From NCBI GenBank assembly GCA_009930275.1, contig RZYP01000099.1, positions 1 through 7,281 of the forward strand: 7,281 nt of DNA, given 5' to 3'. Positions 1 to 6,112 of this stretch are shown one piece after another (within the stretch, counting starts at the first letter, position 1; every line of letters starts with the position of its first letter). This DNA comes from Negativicutes bacterium. GTDB taxonomy: Bacteria > Bacillota_C > Negativicutes > Acidaminococcales > Acidaminococcaceae. Under the pieces are notes generated by a model that was not told where the DNA came from, did not search any database, and saw only the letters and a list, made by a program, of their open reading frames with translations. A program made the position numbers and the translations under genes.

Positions 1-1
1 A

Positions 2-358
2 AATGTTATTGTGAAGAAAAATTCTTTGGCTGTGGAAAGGGAGGCCGCAGTGGATTTTTTTGCCGAGTCGGCCACTGCGCAATTAAAAGTTAAACAATCT
101 GCTGCTCCTCCTACAATATCACTATCAGTAACTGAAAAAGAATGTGGTTTTTCTGAAGATTCTGTTGAAGTTGTTGTTACCACTAACGGACTTAATTGGG
201 AAATTGATCAGACTGTAGAATGGATTTCATGTGATAAGACCTCGGGAAGCAATGGGGAATCATTGAATATCCAGGTTGAAAAGAATTTGTCCCGGGATGA
301 TAGAACGGGCGCCATTGTTTTTGCCTCCGGAAGCAGTTATTGCCATGACACATATTGA
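2..358 (+). CDS. BACON-repeat surface protein, 3' end only; last repeat cut short
   Basis: The frame is open from the left edge, so the gene starts outside the window; the GTG at 11 lies inside a domain and is not a credible start. Two Ig-like BACON repeats can be seen. The tail of one ends in LKVKQSA. A second begins near TISLSVTEKE and carries the family's pattern of alternating strands, W-x-I-x-x-x-V-x-W-I (WEIDQTVEWI), a Ser/Gly-rich turn (DKTSGSNGES) and RTGAIVFASG. BACON modules are known in exported Bacteroidetes proteins, often carbohydrate-related, where they act as spacers or binding modules. The final strand (normally ending like VTVTQ) is missing: after SGSS the frame reads YCHDTY and stops. 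At that point the next frame becomes nitroreductase-like, so this 3' end looks created by a rearrangement. The BACON assignment is by pattern, not by alignment. Confidence 0.72.
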   Translation, partial: NVIVKKNSLAVEREAAVDFFAESATAQLKVKQSAAPPTISLSVTEKECGFSEDSVEVVVTTNGLNWEIDQTVEWISCDKTSGSNGESLNIQVEKNLSRDDRTGAIVFASGSSYCHDTY

Positions 359-482
359 CATTGCCGCGCCTGCTTTTTGTATTGGTACATGCTGGGCAGG
401 ATTTGTAATAATGGCTATGGAAGATTATGGGCCGTTAAAGCAGCTTGTCCCATGTTATTTGGATATTAAAGATATGAAATAA
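327..482 (+). pseudogene. Nitroreductase-family C-terminal remnant
   Basis: In the frame one base later than the BACON gene, the sequence reads PEAVIAMTHIDIAAPAF, then CIGTCWAGFVIMAMEDYGPL. This resembles the late part of FMN-dependent nitroreductases (often fused to a ferredoxin domain in anaerobes), where an Ala-Leu/Met-Thr-His helix is followed by a G-[LI]-G-T-C-W-A-G-F segment. Nothing nitroreductase-like lies upstream in this frame; the codons before about 327 are an off-frame reading of the BACON gene. The expected end (usually another 20-40 residues with a GYP-type motif) is also absent: the frame stops after LDIKDMK at 480-482. It therefore seems cut at both ends and cannot make a working enzyme. 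An ATG at 345 could start a short peptide, but I see no reason to believe it is used. Confidence 0.6.
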
Positions 483-505
483 CATCCATACCAAGACGGA
501 GAATG

Positions 506-1654
506 CTAAAACTCATTCCATGGTATTACTTCACCATGTGAGGTTGATAGTCTCTTGTCTCCGCCGTAGATCACGTAACAGTCTTCAGGGCTTGTTTTCG
601 ATAGATTGGCCCATACTTTTATTCCTTTAAAATAATCCGATGAATACGTGGACCCGGATTTAATCTCATAAGCCAGCTGTTTCCCTTTTTTAGAAAAGAG
701 AAAGTCAACTTCATTACCTGTACTGTCACGCCAGAAAGTTAAATTTGGTTCTTTCCCGTTATTCAATGCATCTTTTACGAATTCATTAATAACCATATTC
801 TCGAACAAGCCACCTCTCAGGAAATGGGTTGATAGTTGCTTTTCATCTTCAATACCCAACAGGGATGACGCTAACCCTGTATCCCAAAAATACAGCTTGG
901 GAGATTTTATGAGCCTTTTTGAATAATTATTATGATCGGGTTTCAGCAGATAGATAATATAACTGGCTTCCAAAACTGATAACCAGGATTGAACAGTTGA
1001 AACAGCTATACCTGTTTCGTTGGCAAGAGAAGATAAATTTAGCAATTGTCCTATACGTCCTGCACAGAGCTTTATGAACCGAATAAACTTACTTAAGTCA
1101 TCAATGTTTTTCAGTAATCGAAGGTCTTTTTCAATATAAGTTTGAATATAGCTCGGGTAGAAATCAGTTGGTTGAATCTTTTTATCAAAAATTCGCGGAT
1201 ACCCCCCCTGAAAGATTTCGTTATTGACAGATGTAGGTAAAATTTCTGCCTTTTTCAATTCAGAGTGCGAAAAGGGCAACAATTTGAGTATAGCCGTTCT
1301 ACCTGCTAGTGATTGACTGATAGATTGCATTAATAGAAAATTCTGAGAACCGGCCAAATAATACATACCTTCTCTATTTTCAGCATCCACATGAGTTTGC
1401 AAGTAAGAAAACAGTTCCGGCACGCGCTGAACTTCATCTATTATGGTTTTATCTGGATAAGACTTTAAAAAGCCACGCGGGTCATCATGAGCTAGCAGTC
1501 TATTATCCGGGTCTTCCATAGAAACATAGTTATAGTCAGGTAATATTGATTTAAGTAATGTGGATTTACCTGACTGTCTGGGACCTGTTAGAGTAACAAC
1601 AGGAAATTTGTTTCCCATTGATAGTAATTTTTCTGTTATGTTTCGTCCAATCAT
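506..1654 (-). CDS. AAA-family ATPase with C-terminal DUF4143 domain
   Basis: This 382-residue protein has the usual length and order of AAA_14/DUF4143 proteins. The P-loop GPRQSGKST is at residues 24-32, Walker B TIIDE at 70-74 (D73, E74), the sensor-like AGSQN at 101-105, and a candidate arginine finger in LAGRT (R119). A helical, winged-helix-like stretch follows around 195-240, then the DUF4143 signature YFWDTGLASSLLGI. The C-terminus has a PD-(D/E)XK-like core, NEVDF (D317) followed by YEIKSG (E330, K332), so nuclease activity is possible but unproven for the family. The cellular role of these abundant Bacteroidetes and archaeal ATPases is unknown; they often sit alone in accessory DNA, as here. 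No signal peptide is present, so the protein is cytoplasmic. The ATG at 1654 is preceded only by an A-rich AAGAAAA leader. The gene is convergent with the BACON/nitroreductase remnants and diverges from the hydrolase operon. Confidence 0.93.
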   Translation of the reverse strand: MIGRNITEKLLSMGNKFPVVTLTGPRQSGKSTLLKSILPDYNYVSMEDPDNRLLAHDDPRGFLKSYPDKTIIDEVQRVPELFSYLQTHVDAENREGMYYLAGSQNFLLMQSISQSLAGRTAILKLLPFSHSELKKAEILPTSVNNEIFQGGYPRIFDKKIQPTDFYPSYIQTYIEKDLRLLKNIDDLSKFIRFIKLCAGRIGQLLNLSSLANETGIAVSTVQSWLSVLEASYIIYLLKPDHNNYSKRLIKSPKLYFWDTGLASSLLGIEDEKQLSTHFLRGGLFENMVINEFVKDALNNGKEPNLTFWRDSTGNEVDFLFSKKGKQLAYEIKSGSTYSSDYFKGIKVWANLSKTSPEDCYVIYGGDKRLSTSHGEVIPWNEF

Positions 1655-1676
1655 TTTTCTTGCAAATTTGGGATTA

Positions 1677-1707
1677 CTTGCAAATTTACGATTGAAAAGT
1701 AAATCTG
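1677..1707 (+). promoter_or_regulatory. Candidate rightward promoter for the hydrolase-GH31 operon
   Basis: On the plus strand CTTG (1677-1680) is followed after 19 bp by TAAATCTG (1700-1707), one base away from TAnnTTTG. Transcription would start near 1714 and leave a leader of about 60 nt before the ATG at 1776. It occupies the same DNA as the leftward promoter, so the two could not be bound at once. A weaker alternative is TAACTTTA at 1746-1753, which lacks an upstream partner box. Confidence 0.35.
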
Positions 1708-1710
1708 CAA
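1678..1710. repeat. 33-bp inverted repeat (operator-like) in the divergent promoter region
   Basis: The left arm TTGCAAATTTAC (1678-1689) and the right arm GTAAATCTGCAA (1699-1710) are reverse complements in 11 of 12 positions, separated by 9 nt. The arms carry the promoter boxes of both divergent genes. The left-arm core is repeated directly at 1660-1671 (TTGCAAATTTGG). The arrangement suits a dimeric repressor or activator controlling both directions. No regulator gene is visible next to it. Confidence 0.6.
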
Positions 1711-1711
1711 A
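1681..1711 (-). promoter_or_regulatory. Bacteroidetes-type promoter for the leftward ATPase gene
   Basis: Read on the minus strand, TTTG at 1711-1708 is followed after exactly 19 bp by TAAATTTG at 1688-1681. These match the Bacteroidetes primary-sigma boxes (TTTG near -33, TAnnTTTG near -7) with a normal spacer. Transcription would begin near 1674, giving a leader of about 20 nt before the ATG at 1654. The boxes lie inside the 33-bp inverted repeat and overlap the rightward candidate promoter. Confidence 0.6.
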
Positions 1712-1775
1712 TTTTTCGGTGTCAAAATCGAGCCGGAAAAAATCATAACTTTACACTTGATAACAAAAATTAACA

Positions 1776-2381
1776 ATGAAAAAGATCACTATTATCATCA
1801 CAATCCTGTTTACGATTGTTTCAGGTAACTTGTTTTCACAGGATGGGCAAGAGCAAACCAAAACTCAGATTAAGCCGGCCTTGTTGATCATTGACATTCA
1901 AAACGTTTACTTAGGTATGGTTCCCGAAAGAGAAAAGGAGATTGGTATGTACTTCATCAACAACTTGATTGGACTATTCCGCAGTAACGGCTATCCTGTC
2001 ATAAGAATTTACCATCAGGATGATGCTTCCGGGGCTAAGCCCGGTACCGAGCTGTTTGAATATCCAGCCTCGGTTTTAATCAAGGACGAAGATGTCAGAG
2101 TAATCAAGACTTATCCAAATAGTTTCAATAAGACAGACCTGGATAAAATTCTCCGGGAGCAAGGAAGCAATACTATATTCCTATGTGGATTTAGTGCTGT
2201 CGGGTGTGTTCTTTCAACCTGGGTTGGAGCACAAGACAAAGATTATAATGCCTTTATGGTAAAGGATGCGATTATGAGCCATGATCCCGATTATACAAAC
2301 CATGTTGAAGAGATGTTCAATGCAGTTGGCTATGATGCAGTTAAGTTAATACTTGAAAGTTCCGGTCCGGCTGCAAAGTAA
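1776..2381 (+). CDS. Exported isochorismatase-fold cysteine hydrolase
   Basis: This 201-residue protein has an isochorismatase-like alpha/beta domain at about 33-195. The catalytic triad of the family is visible: Asp40 in LLIIDIQN, Lys111 in VIKTYPNSF and the nucleophile Cys144 in GFSAVGCVLST. The family hydrolyses amides such as nicotinamide and N-carbamoyl compounds, or the isochorismate ether; the substrate cannot be told from sequence. The N-terminus (MKKITIIITILFTIVSG, then NLFS|QDG) is a clear signal peptide with likely cleavage after Ser21, so the enzyme should act in the periplasm, which is uncommon because most relatives are cytoplasmic. The leader before the ATG is A/T-rich with no clear Shine-Dalgarno site. 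The gene lies 28 bp upstream of the GH31 gene on the same strand, so co-transcription is likely, though a shared pathway is only inferred. Confidence 0.9.
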   Translation: MKKITIIITILFTIVSGNLFSQDGQEQTKTQIKPALLIIDIQNVYLGMVPEREKEIGMYFINNLIGLFRSNGYPVIRIYHQDDASGAKPGTELFEYPASVLIKDEDVRVIKTYPNSFNKTDLDKILREQGSNTIFLCGFSAVGCVLSTWVGAQDKDYNAFMVKDAIMSHDPDYTNHVEEMFNAVGYDAVKLILESSGPAAK

Positions 2382-2409
2382 TATGTCATGTTAATGTCGT
2401 GTTTATTTA

Positions 2410-4782
2410 ATGAGATCTTTAAAAATTAATTTAAGTCTGGTCCTGGTTGTTGTAACCAGCTTGGCGTGTAATGCCCAAGCTTACAGGAAGACAGATTTTG
2501 GGATTAAGGCAACTATCAATGACATTCAAGTAGAGCTGCAATTTTACAGTTCATCTATTGTCAGGGTAATAAAGTATCCTGAAGGTAAAAGTTTTAAAAA
2601 ACAGAGCCTTTCTGTTGTACAGGTTCCGCAGAGAGTTCCATTCAGGTTAAAACAACAGGGTGATGAACTGTCGTTGAAAAGCGAAAAACTCAAAATTTCA
2701 ATCAACCTGAAAACCGGGAAAATTGCATATGCAAACAAGGCAACTCGGCTTTTAACCGAAAAGGAATCGGGAGCGGTGTTTACCCATTTTGACGATGCCG
2801 GTGTCAAGACTTATTCGGTATCACAATCGTTCGTTCTTGATGAAGATGAGTTTATTTACGGACTGGGGCAGCAACAACAGGGGAAAATGTCACAGCGTGA
2901 CGTGAAACTGAATATGATCCAGGGCAATACCGATGATTATATACCCTTTTTCCTGTCTTCAAAAGGATATGGATTGTTTTGGGACAATTATTCTCCCACA
3001 ATTTTTGAAGATAATGCCGAACATACGTTATTCAGTTCAGAGGTTGGCGATGGCATTGATTATTACTTCATGTGCGGACAAAATGCCGATGCTGTGATAG
3101 CCTGTATGCGCGACCTTACCGGACAAGTTCCCATGTTCCCTTTATGGACGTATGGTTTTTGGCAGAGCCGGGAACGATACAAGAGTCAGGATGAACTGGT
3201 GGATGTAGTAAAGAAATTCCGTGAACTGAACGTGCCCCTTGATGGTATTATTCAAGACTGGCAATACTGGGGTAACAATTACCATTGGAATGCAATGGAA
3301 TTCCTTAATCCCGGATTTTACGATCCTCAGAAAATGGTTGATGACGTACACGGGTTGAATGCGCACATGATCATCTCGGTATGGAATTCATTCGGCCCCA
3401 TGACAAAACAATACAAAGAACTCGGAAAGATCAATGCACTTTTCAATTTTGAGACCTGGCCGCAATCGGGGTCGGAAATCTGGCCTCCCCGGATGGATTA
3501 TCCGTCCGGTGTTCGTGTTTATGATGCATTCAATCCGGCGGCCAGGAATATTTATTGGAATTACCTGGACAAAGGGCTGTTCTCTTTGGGAATAGACGGG
3601 TGGTGGATAGATTCTTCGGAGCCGGACCATTTCAATCCAAAGCAGTCCGATTTTGATGCCACCACCTACCTGGGTTCATTCAGGAAAGTACGCAATGCCT
3701 TTCCTTTAATGACAGTTGAAGGAGTTGCCGAACATCAGCGCAAAAAAACCTCTGAAAAGCGGGTGTTTATTCTTACCCGCTCGGCTTTTGCAGGTCAACA
3801 GCGTTACGGAGCAAATACCTGGTCCGGTGATGTGGTTGCTTCGTGGGATGCTTTGCGAAATCAAATCTCGGCAGGTTTGAACATGTCTCTCTGCGGTATC
3901 CCTTACTGGAATTGCGACATAGGTGGTTTCTTTTTGTGGAACTTCAAGAATCCTCTTGAAAATCCCGATTACCGGGAACTTCATGTCCGCTGGGTTGAAT
4001 TTGGCACTTTCACGCCAATGATGCGTTCGCATGGCGAGGGTGCACCAAGGGAGCTCTACCAGTTTGGTCAAAAAGGTGATCCGGTATACGACGCCATTGA
4101 AAAATACATCATCTTAAGATACAGCTTGTTGCCTTACATTTATTCGACTTCATGGAACGTTACGGCTCACCGGTCAACCATGATGCGGGCACTTGTCATG
4201 GATTTTGCGCACGACAAACAAGCCCTGGATATCAACGATGAATATATGTTTGGAAAGTCTTTGCTGGTCAGCCCTGTGACACAACCTATGAACTCAAGTC
4301 CTGTCATATCAAAAGATGTTTACCTGCCAAAAGGCAGTGACTGGTATGACTTCTGGACAGGAGAAAAATTCAATGGCGGCCAAACAATCAAAAAGGAGGT
4401 TCCTTTGGATATTATTCCCTTGTATGTAAAGGCCGGAAGCATTTTGCCCATCGGGCCCAAAGTACAGTATGCCACCGAAAAGAAATGGGATGATCTTGAA
4501 ATCCGTATTTATGAAGGTGCCAATGGCGAATTCACCTTGTATGAAGATGAAAACGACAATTACAATTATGAAAATGGCGCCTATTCGACCATTACATTTT
4601 CCTGGAATGATAAGAATAAGTCTTTGGCCATTGGTGATTGTAAAGGATCTTATCCCGGTATGATTGCATCACGAAGGTTTAACATTGTAATAGTAGGGAA
4701 AGACCTCCAGAAAGTTGTCAGCTATACAGGTAAAAAATCACTTTTTCACTTTATTGCCCTCCATTTGCAAAGCGTTTTGTGA
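2410..4782 (+). CDS. Exported GH31 glycosidase, alpha-xylosidase/alpha-glucosidase type
   Basis: This 790-residue retaining glycosidase would release alpha-linked sugars from the non-reducing ends of oligosaccharides. An N-terminal signal peptide (hydrophobic LSLVLVVVTSL) probably ends at AQA|Y near residue 25; a Cys lies just before it, but the lipobox is poor. Next come the N-terminal beta-sandwich (about 26-230), the barrel (about 240-570) and beta domains, including a DUF5110-like part near 690-750. Active-site landmarks are Asp283 in QDWQYWG, the nucleophile Asp401 in WWIDSSEPD, the acid/base candidate Asp474 in NTWSGD, and His541 in MMRSHGEG. The WPPRMDYPSGVRVYDAFNP segment resembles Bacteroides enzymes annotated as alpha-xylosidases; it has no PA14 insert. 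Alpha-glucosidase or another GH31 activity remains possible. No SusC/SusD genes are nearby, so this is not a full polysaccharide utilisation locus within view. The last 15 or so residues (after SYTGKK) look unlike the family's usual short ending. Confidence 0.94.
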   Translation: MRSLKINLSLVLVVVTSLACNAQAYRKTDFGIKATINDIQVELQFYSSSIVRVIKYPEGKSFKKQSLSVVQVPQRVPFRLKQQGDELSLKSEKLKISINLKTGKIAYANKATRLLTEKESGAVFTHFDDAGVKTYSVSQSFVLDEDEFIYGLGQQQQGKMSQRDVKLNMIQGNTDDYIPFFLSSKGYGLFWDNYSPTIFEDNAEHTLFSSEVGDGIDYYFMCGQNADAVIACMRDLTGQVPMFPLWTYGFWQSRERYKSQDELVDVVKKFRELNVPLDGIIQDWQYWGNNYHWNAMEFLNPGFYDPQKMVDDVHGLNAHMIISVWNSFGPMTKQYKELGKINALFNFETWPQSGSEIWPPRMDYPSGVRVYDAFNPAARNIYWNYLDKGLFSLGIDGWWIDSSEPDHFNPKQSDFDATTYLGSFRKVRNAFPLMTVEGVAEHQRKKTSEKRVFILTRSAFAGQQRYGANTWSGDVVASWDALRNQISAGLNMSLCGIPYWNCDIGGFFLWNFKNPLENPDYRELHVRWVEFGTFTPMMRSHGEGAPRELYQFGQKGDPVYDAIEKYIILRYSLLPYIYSTSWNVTAHRSTMMRALVMDFAHDKQALDINDEYMFGKSLLVSPVTQPMNSSPVISKDVYLPKGSDWYDFWTGEKFNGGQTIKKEVPLDIIPLYVKAGSILPIGPKVQYATEKKWDDLEIRIYEGANGEFTLYEDENDNYNYENGAYSTITFSWNDKNKSLAIGDCKGSYPGMIASRRFNIVIVGKDLQKVVSYTGKKSLFHFIALHLQSVL

Positions 4783-4858
4783 AAATGTCACGTTCTGGAA
4801 GAGAATCGGTAAGATTATGTATAGCAGCGTATTCATCTTATTAGAGTATTAAAACTGT

Positions 4859-4884
4859 TTTGTGTAAAGTTAACATTTCACAAA
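4859..4884. repeat. 26-bp imperfect palindrome upstream of the second ATPase
   Basis: The outer arms TTTGTG (4859-4864) and CACAAA (4879-4884) pair perfectly, and the centre GTTAAC (4869-4874) is itself a palindrome. Overall 22 of 26 positions are symmetric. There is no loop and little GC, so it is more like a protein-binding site than a terminator. It lies about 110 bp upstream of the predicted start of transcription. TGTG and CACA are too far apart for a standard CRP-type site. Confidence 0.45.
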
Positions 4885-4932
4885 GCTCACGACTCAAAAA
4901 TATTCAATACAATGAAGAATTTACTTGTAATA

Positions 4933-4950
4933 TATTCAATTGTTTGAATA
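4933..4950. repeat. Perfect 7+4+7 inverted repeat next to the second ATPase promoter
   Basis: TATTCAA (4933-4939) and TTGAATA (4944-4950) are exact reverse complements around a TTGT spacer. The repeat ends six bases before the -7-like box and covers the position where a -33 box would be expected. That placement suits an operator or an activator site. Confidence 0.5.
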
Positions 4951-4956
4951 AAATAC

Positions 4957-4964
4957 TATTTTTG
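4957..4964 (+). promoter_or_regulatory. -7-like promoter box for the second ATPase gene
   Basis: TATTTTTG matches TAnnTTTG exactly. No TTTG lies at the normal distance upstream; that place is taken by the perfect inverted repeat. Transcription would start near 4970, giving a very short leader that just contains the ribosome binding site. Confidence 0.4.
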
Positions 4965-4971
4965 TGTTACA

Positions 4972-4977
4972 AAAGGA
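4972..4977 (+). promoter_or_regulatory. Ribosome binding site that fixes the second ATPase start
   Basis: AAAGGA sits 7 nt before the ATG at 4985. It favours that ATG over the in-frame GTG at 4964, which would add seven residues and overlaps the promoter box. It is the clearest Shine-Dalgarno sequence in the window. Confidence 0.6.
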
Positions 4978-4984
4978 TTTTATT

Positions 4985-6112
4985 ATGATACAACGTGCAT
5001 TAGAAAAAAAGTTATTATCCGATATTAAACCACAAAAGGTTGTATTATTACTGGGCGCGCGTCGTGTAGGAAAAACTGTACTTATGGAAAAACTGATCCG
5101 GGAGTATGGAGATGGCGTGGTATTTTTAAATGGAGAGGATTATGCTACTGTAGAAATGCTCTCGGCAAGAACCATATCCAGTTATAAACAGCTGTTTCAG
5201 GGAGTAAAATTACTTGCCATAGACGAAGCTCAAAATATTCCCCATATTGGTAATATTCTTAAACTAATAATCGATCACATAGAAGGTTTGTCTGTAATTG
5301 TTTCGGGGTCATCATCCTTCGATTTATACAATATGGCAGGCGAACCACTTGTGGGGCGCTCAAACCACTATATGTTATATCCCTTTTCTTTAAAAGAATT
5401 GTCTAAGGAAGAATCCGGAGTGGAAACCATGCAACTTTTGGAGGAAAGACTCGTATATGGAATGTATCCCGAATTGATCCATATATCTGATTTCGACAAA
5501 AAGAAACAATATCTGCTAGAGGTGGTAAACTCTTATCTTCTAAAGGATATATTGATGATTGACGGTATCAAGAATTCATCAAAAATGCGAGACTTATTAC
5601 GACTCGTTGCATTTCAGATGGGTAGTGAAGTTTCCTATGATGAACTGGCCAGGCAGCTTGGATTAAGTCGTAATACTGTAGAGAAATACCTGGATTTGCT
5701 TTCAAAAATTTATGTTATTCATAAACTGCCGGCTTTTTCCCAAAATAAGCGGAAGGAAGTAACCAAAAGCAGCAAATGGTACTTTACAGATAACGGAATC
5801 AGAAATGCGGTAATTAACGATTTCAGGGTGGTATCCATGCGGGAAGATGTGGGTCTTCTCTGGGAAAGTTTTCTTATTGGCGAAAGAATGAAAAAAAGAA
5901 ATAATGCAAACGAGTTTGCATCATTCTATTTCTGGCGCAGCTATAGTATGCAGGAGATAGATTTGATAGAAGAATTCAACGGTACAATTTCGGCTTTCGA
6001 GTTCAAATGGAATAACAAAAAAGTAAAAACTCCCTCCAGGTTCGTCGAAAATTATCCCCATACAGATTTCAACGTTATAAATAAAATAAACTTTTGGGAC
6101 TTTATTAAGTAA
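4985..6112 (+). CDS. Second AAA-family ATPase with DUF4143-type C-terminus
   Basis: From the ATG at 4985 the protein has 375 residues and no signal peptide. The P-loop GARRVGKT is at 24-31, Walker B LLAIDEAQ has D80 and E81, the sensor region is SGSSSF at 107-112, and a candidate arginine finger lies in LVGR (R125). A winged-helix-like segment follows at about 215-245 (DELARQLGLSRNTVEKYLDL). Next come the family's KWYFTDNGI motif and a PD-(D/E)XK-like end: EIDLI (D326) and FEFKW (E339, K341). Architecture matches the first ATPase, but the motifs differ (GARRVGKT against GPRQSGKST, DEAQNI against DEVQRV) and most of the rest has diverged, so this is a separate subfamily, not a recent copy. The function of the family is unknown; ATP-driven DNA or protein handling is inferred. 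The gene has its own upstream signals and runs convergently into the PhzF remnant, its TAA overlapping or abutting that pseudogene's end. Confidence 0.92.
   Translation: MIQRALEKKLLSDIKPQKVVLLLGARRVGKTVLMEKLIREYGDGVVFLNGEDYATVEMLSARTISSYKQLFQGVKLLAIDEAQNIPHIGNILKLIIDHIEGLSVIVSGSSSFDLYNMAGEPLVGRSNHYMLYPFSLKELSKEESGVETMQLLEERLVYGMYPELIHISDFDKKKQYLLEVVNSYLLKDILMIDGIKNSSKMRDLLRLVAFQMGSEVSYDELARQLGLSRNTVEKYLDLLSKIYVIHKLPAFSQNKRKEVTKSSKWYFTDNGIRNAVINDFRVVSMREDVGLLWESFLIGERMKKRNNANEFASFYFWRSYSMQEIDLIEEFNGTISAFEFKWNNKKVKTPSRFVENYPHTDFNVINKINFWDFIK

Larger units (their letters stand above)
1661..1714 (+). repeat. Three direct copies of TGCAAATTT upstream of the ATPase gene
   Basis: TGCAAATTT occurs at 1661-1669, 1679-1687 and 1706-1714, with steps of 18 and 27 bp. 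The first two share a longer CTTGCAAATTT. On the minus strand the middle copy supplies the -7 box and the right copy the -33 box of the ATPase promoter; the left copy falls in the leader. The copies may be binding sites for one regulator, or partly a by-product of two similar promoter boxes in AT-rich DNA. Confidence 0.55.
4783..4984. other. 202-bp AT-rich intergenic region before the second ATPase
   Basis: No credible ORF or RNA gene was found here. No GC-rich hairpin with a T-run follows the GH31 stop, so no intrinsic terminator is seen for that operon. The region does contain two palindromes and a -7-like box, listed separately, which suggest that the downstream ATPase gene has its own promoter. 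Confidence 0.6.

Noticed and set aside
1560..1748. 62-codon plus-strand frame across the start of the first ATPase
   Set aside because: It is antisense to the P-loop region and the promoter, with no motif of its own.
1746..1753. TAACTTTA as the main promoter of the hydrolase gene
   Set aside because: One mismatch to the -7 box and no upstream partner at the right spacing; the 1677-1707 pair fits better.
2382..2403. Near-tandem 11-bp repeat between the hydrolase and GH31 genes
   Set aside because: Only two copies with two mismatches in AT-rich spacer DNA; chance is enough to explain it.
2455..2490. Lipoprotein signal on the GH31 protein (Cys in SLACNAQA)
   Set aside because: The residue three before the Cys is Ser where the lipobox wants Leu, and an ordinary cleavage site AQA|Y follows directly; lipidation is possible but not supported.
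3706..4071. 121-codon minus-strand frame inside the GH31 gene, with similar ones at 2544-2807, 3142-3366 and 3388-3630
   Set aside because: All lie within the GH31 coding region, which carries catalytic motifs throughout; the antisense proteins look random.
4964..4984. GTG at 4964 as start of the second ATPase
   Set aside because: It overlaps the -7-like box and has no ribosome binding site, whereas AAAGGA is well placed for the ATG at 4985.
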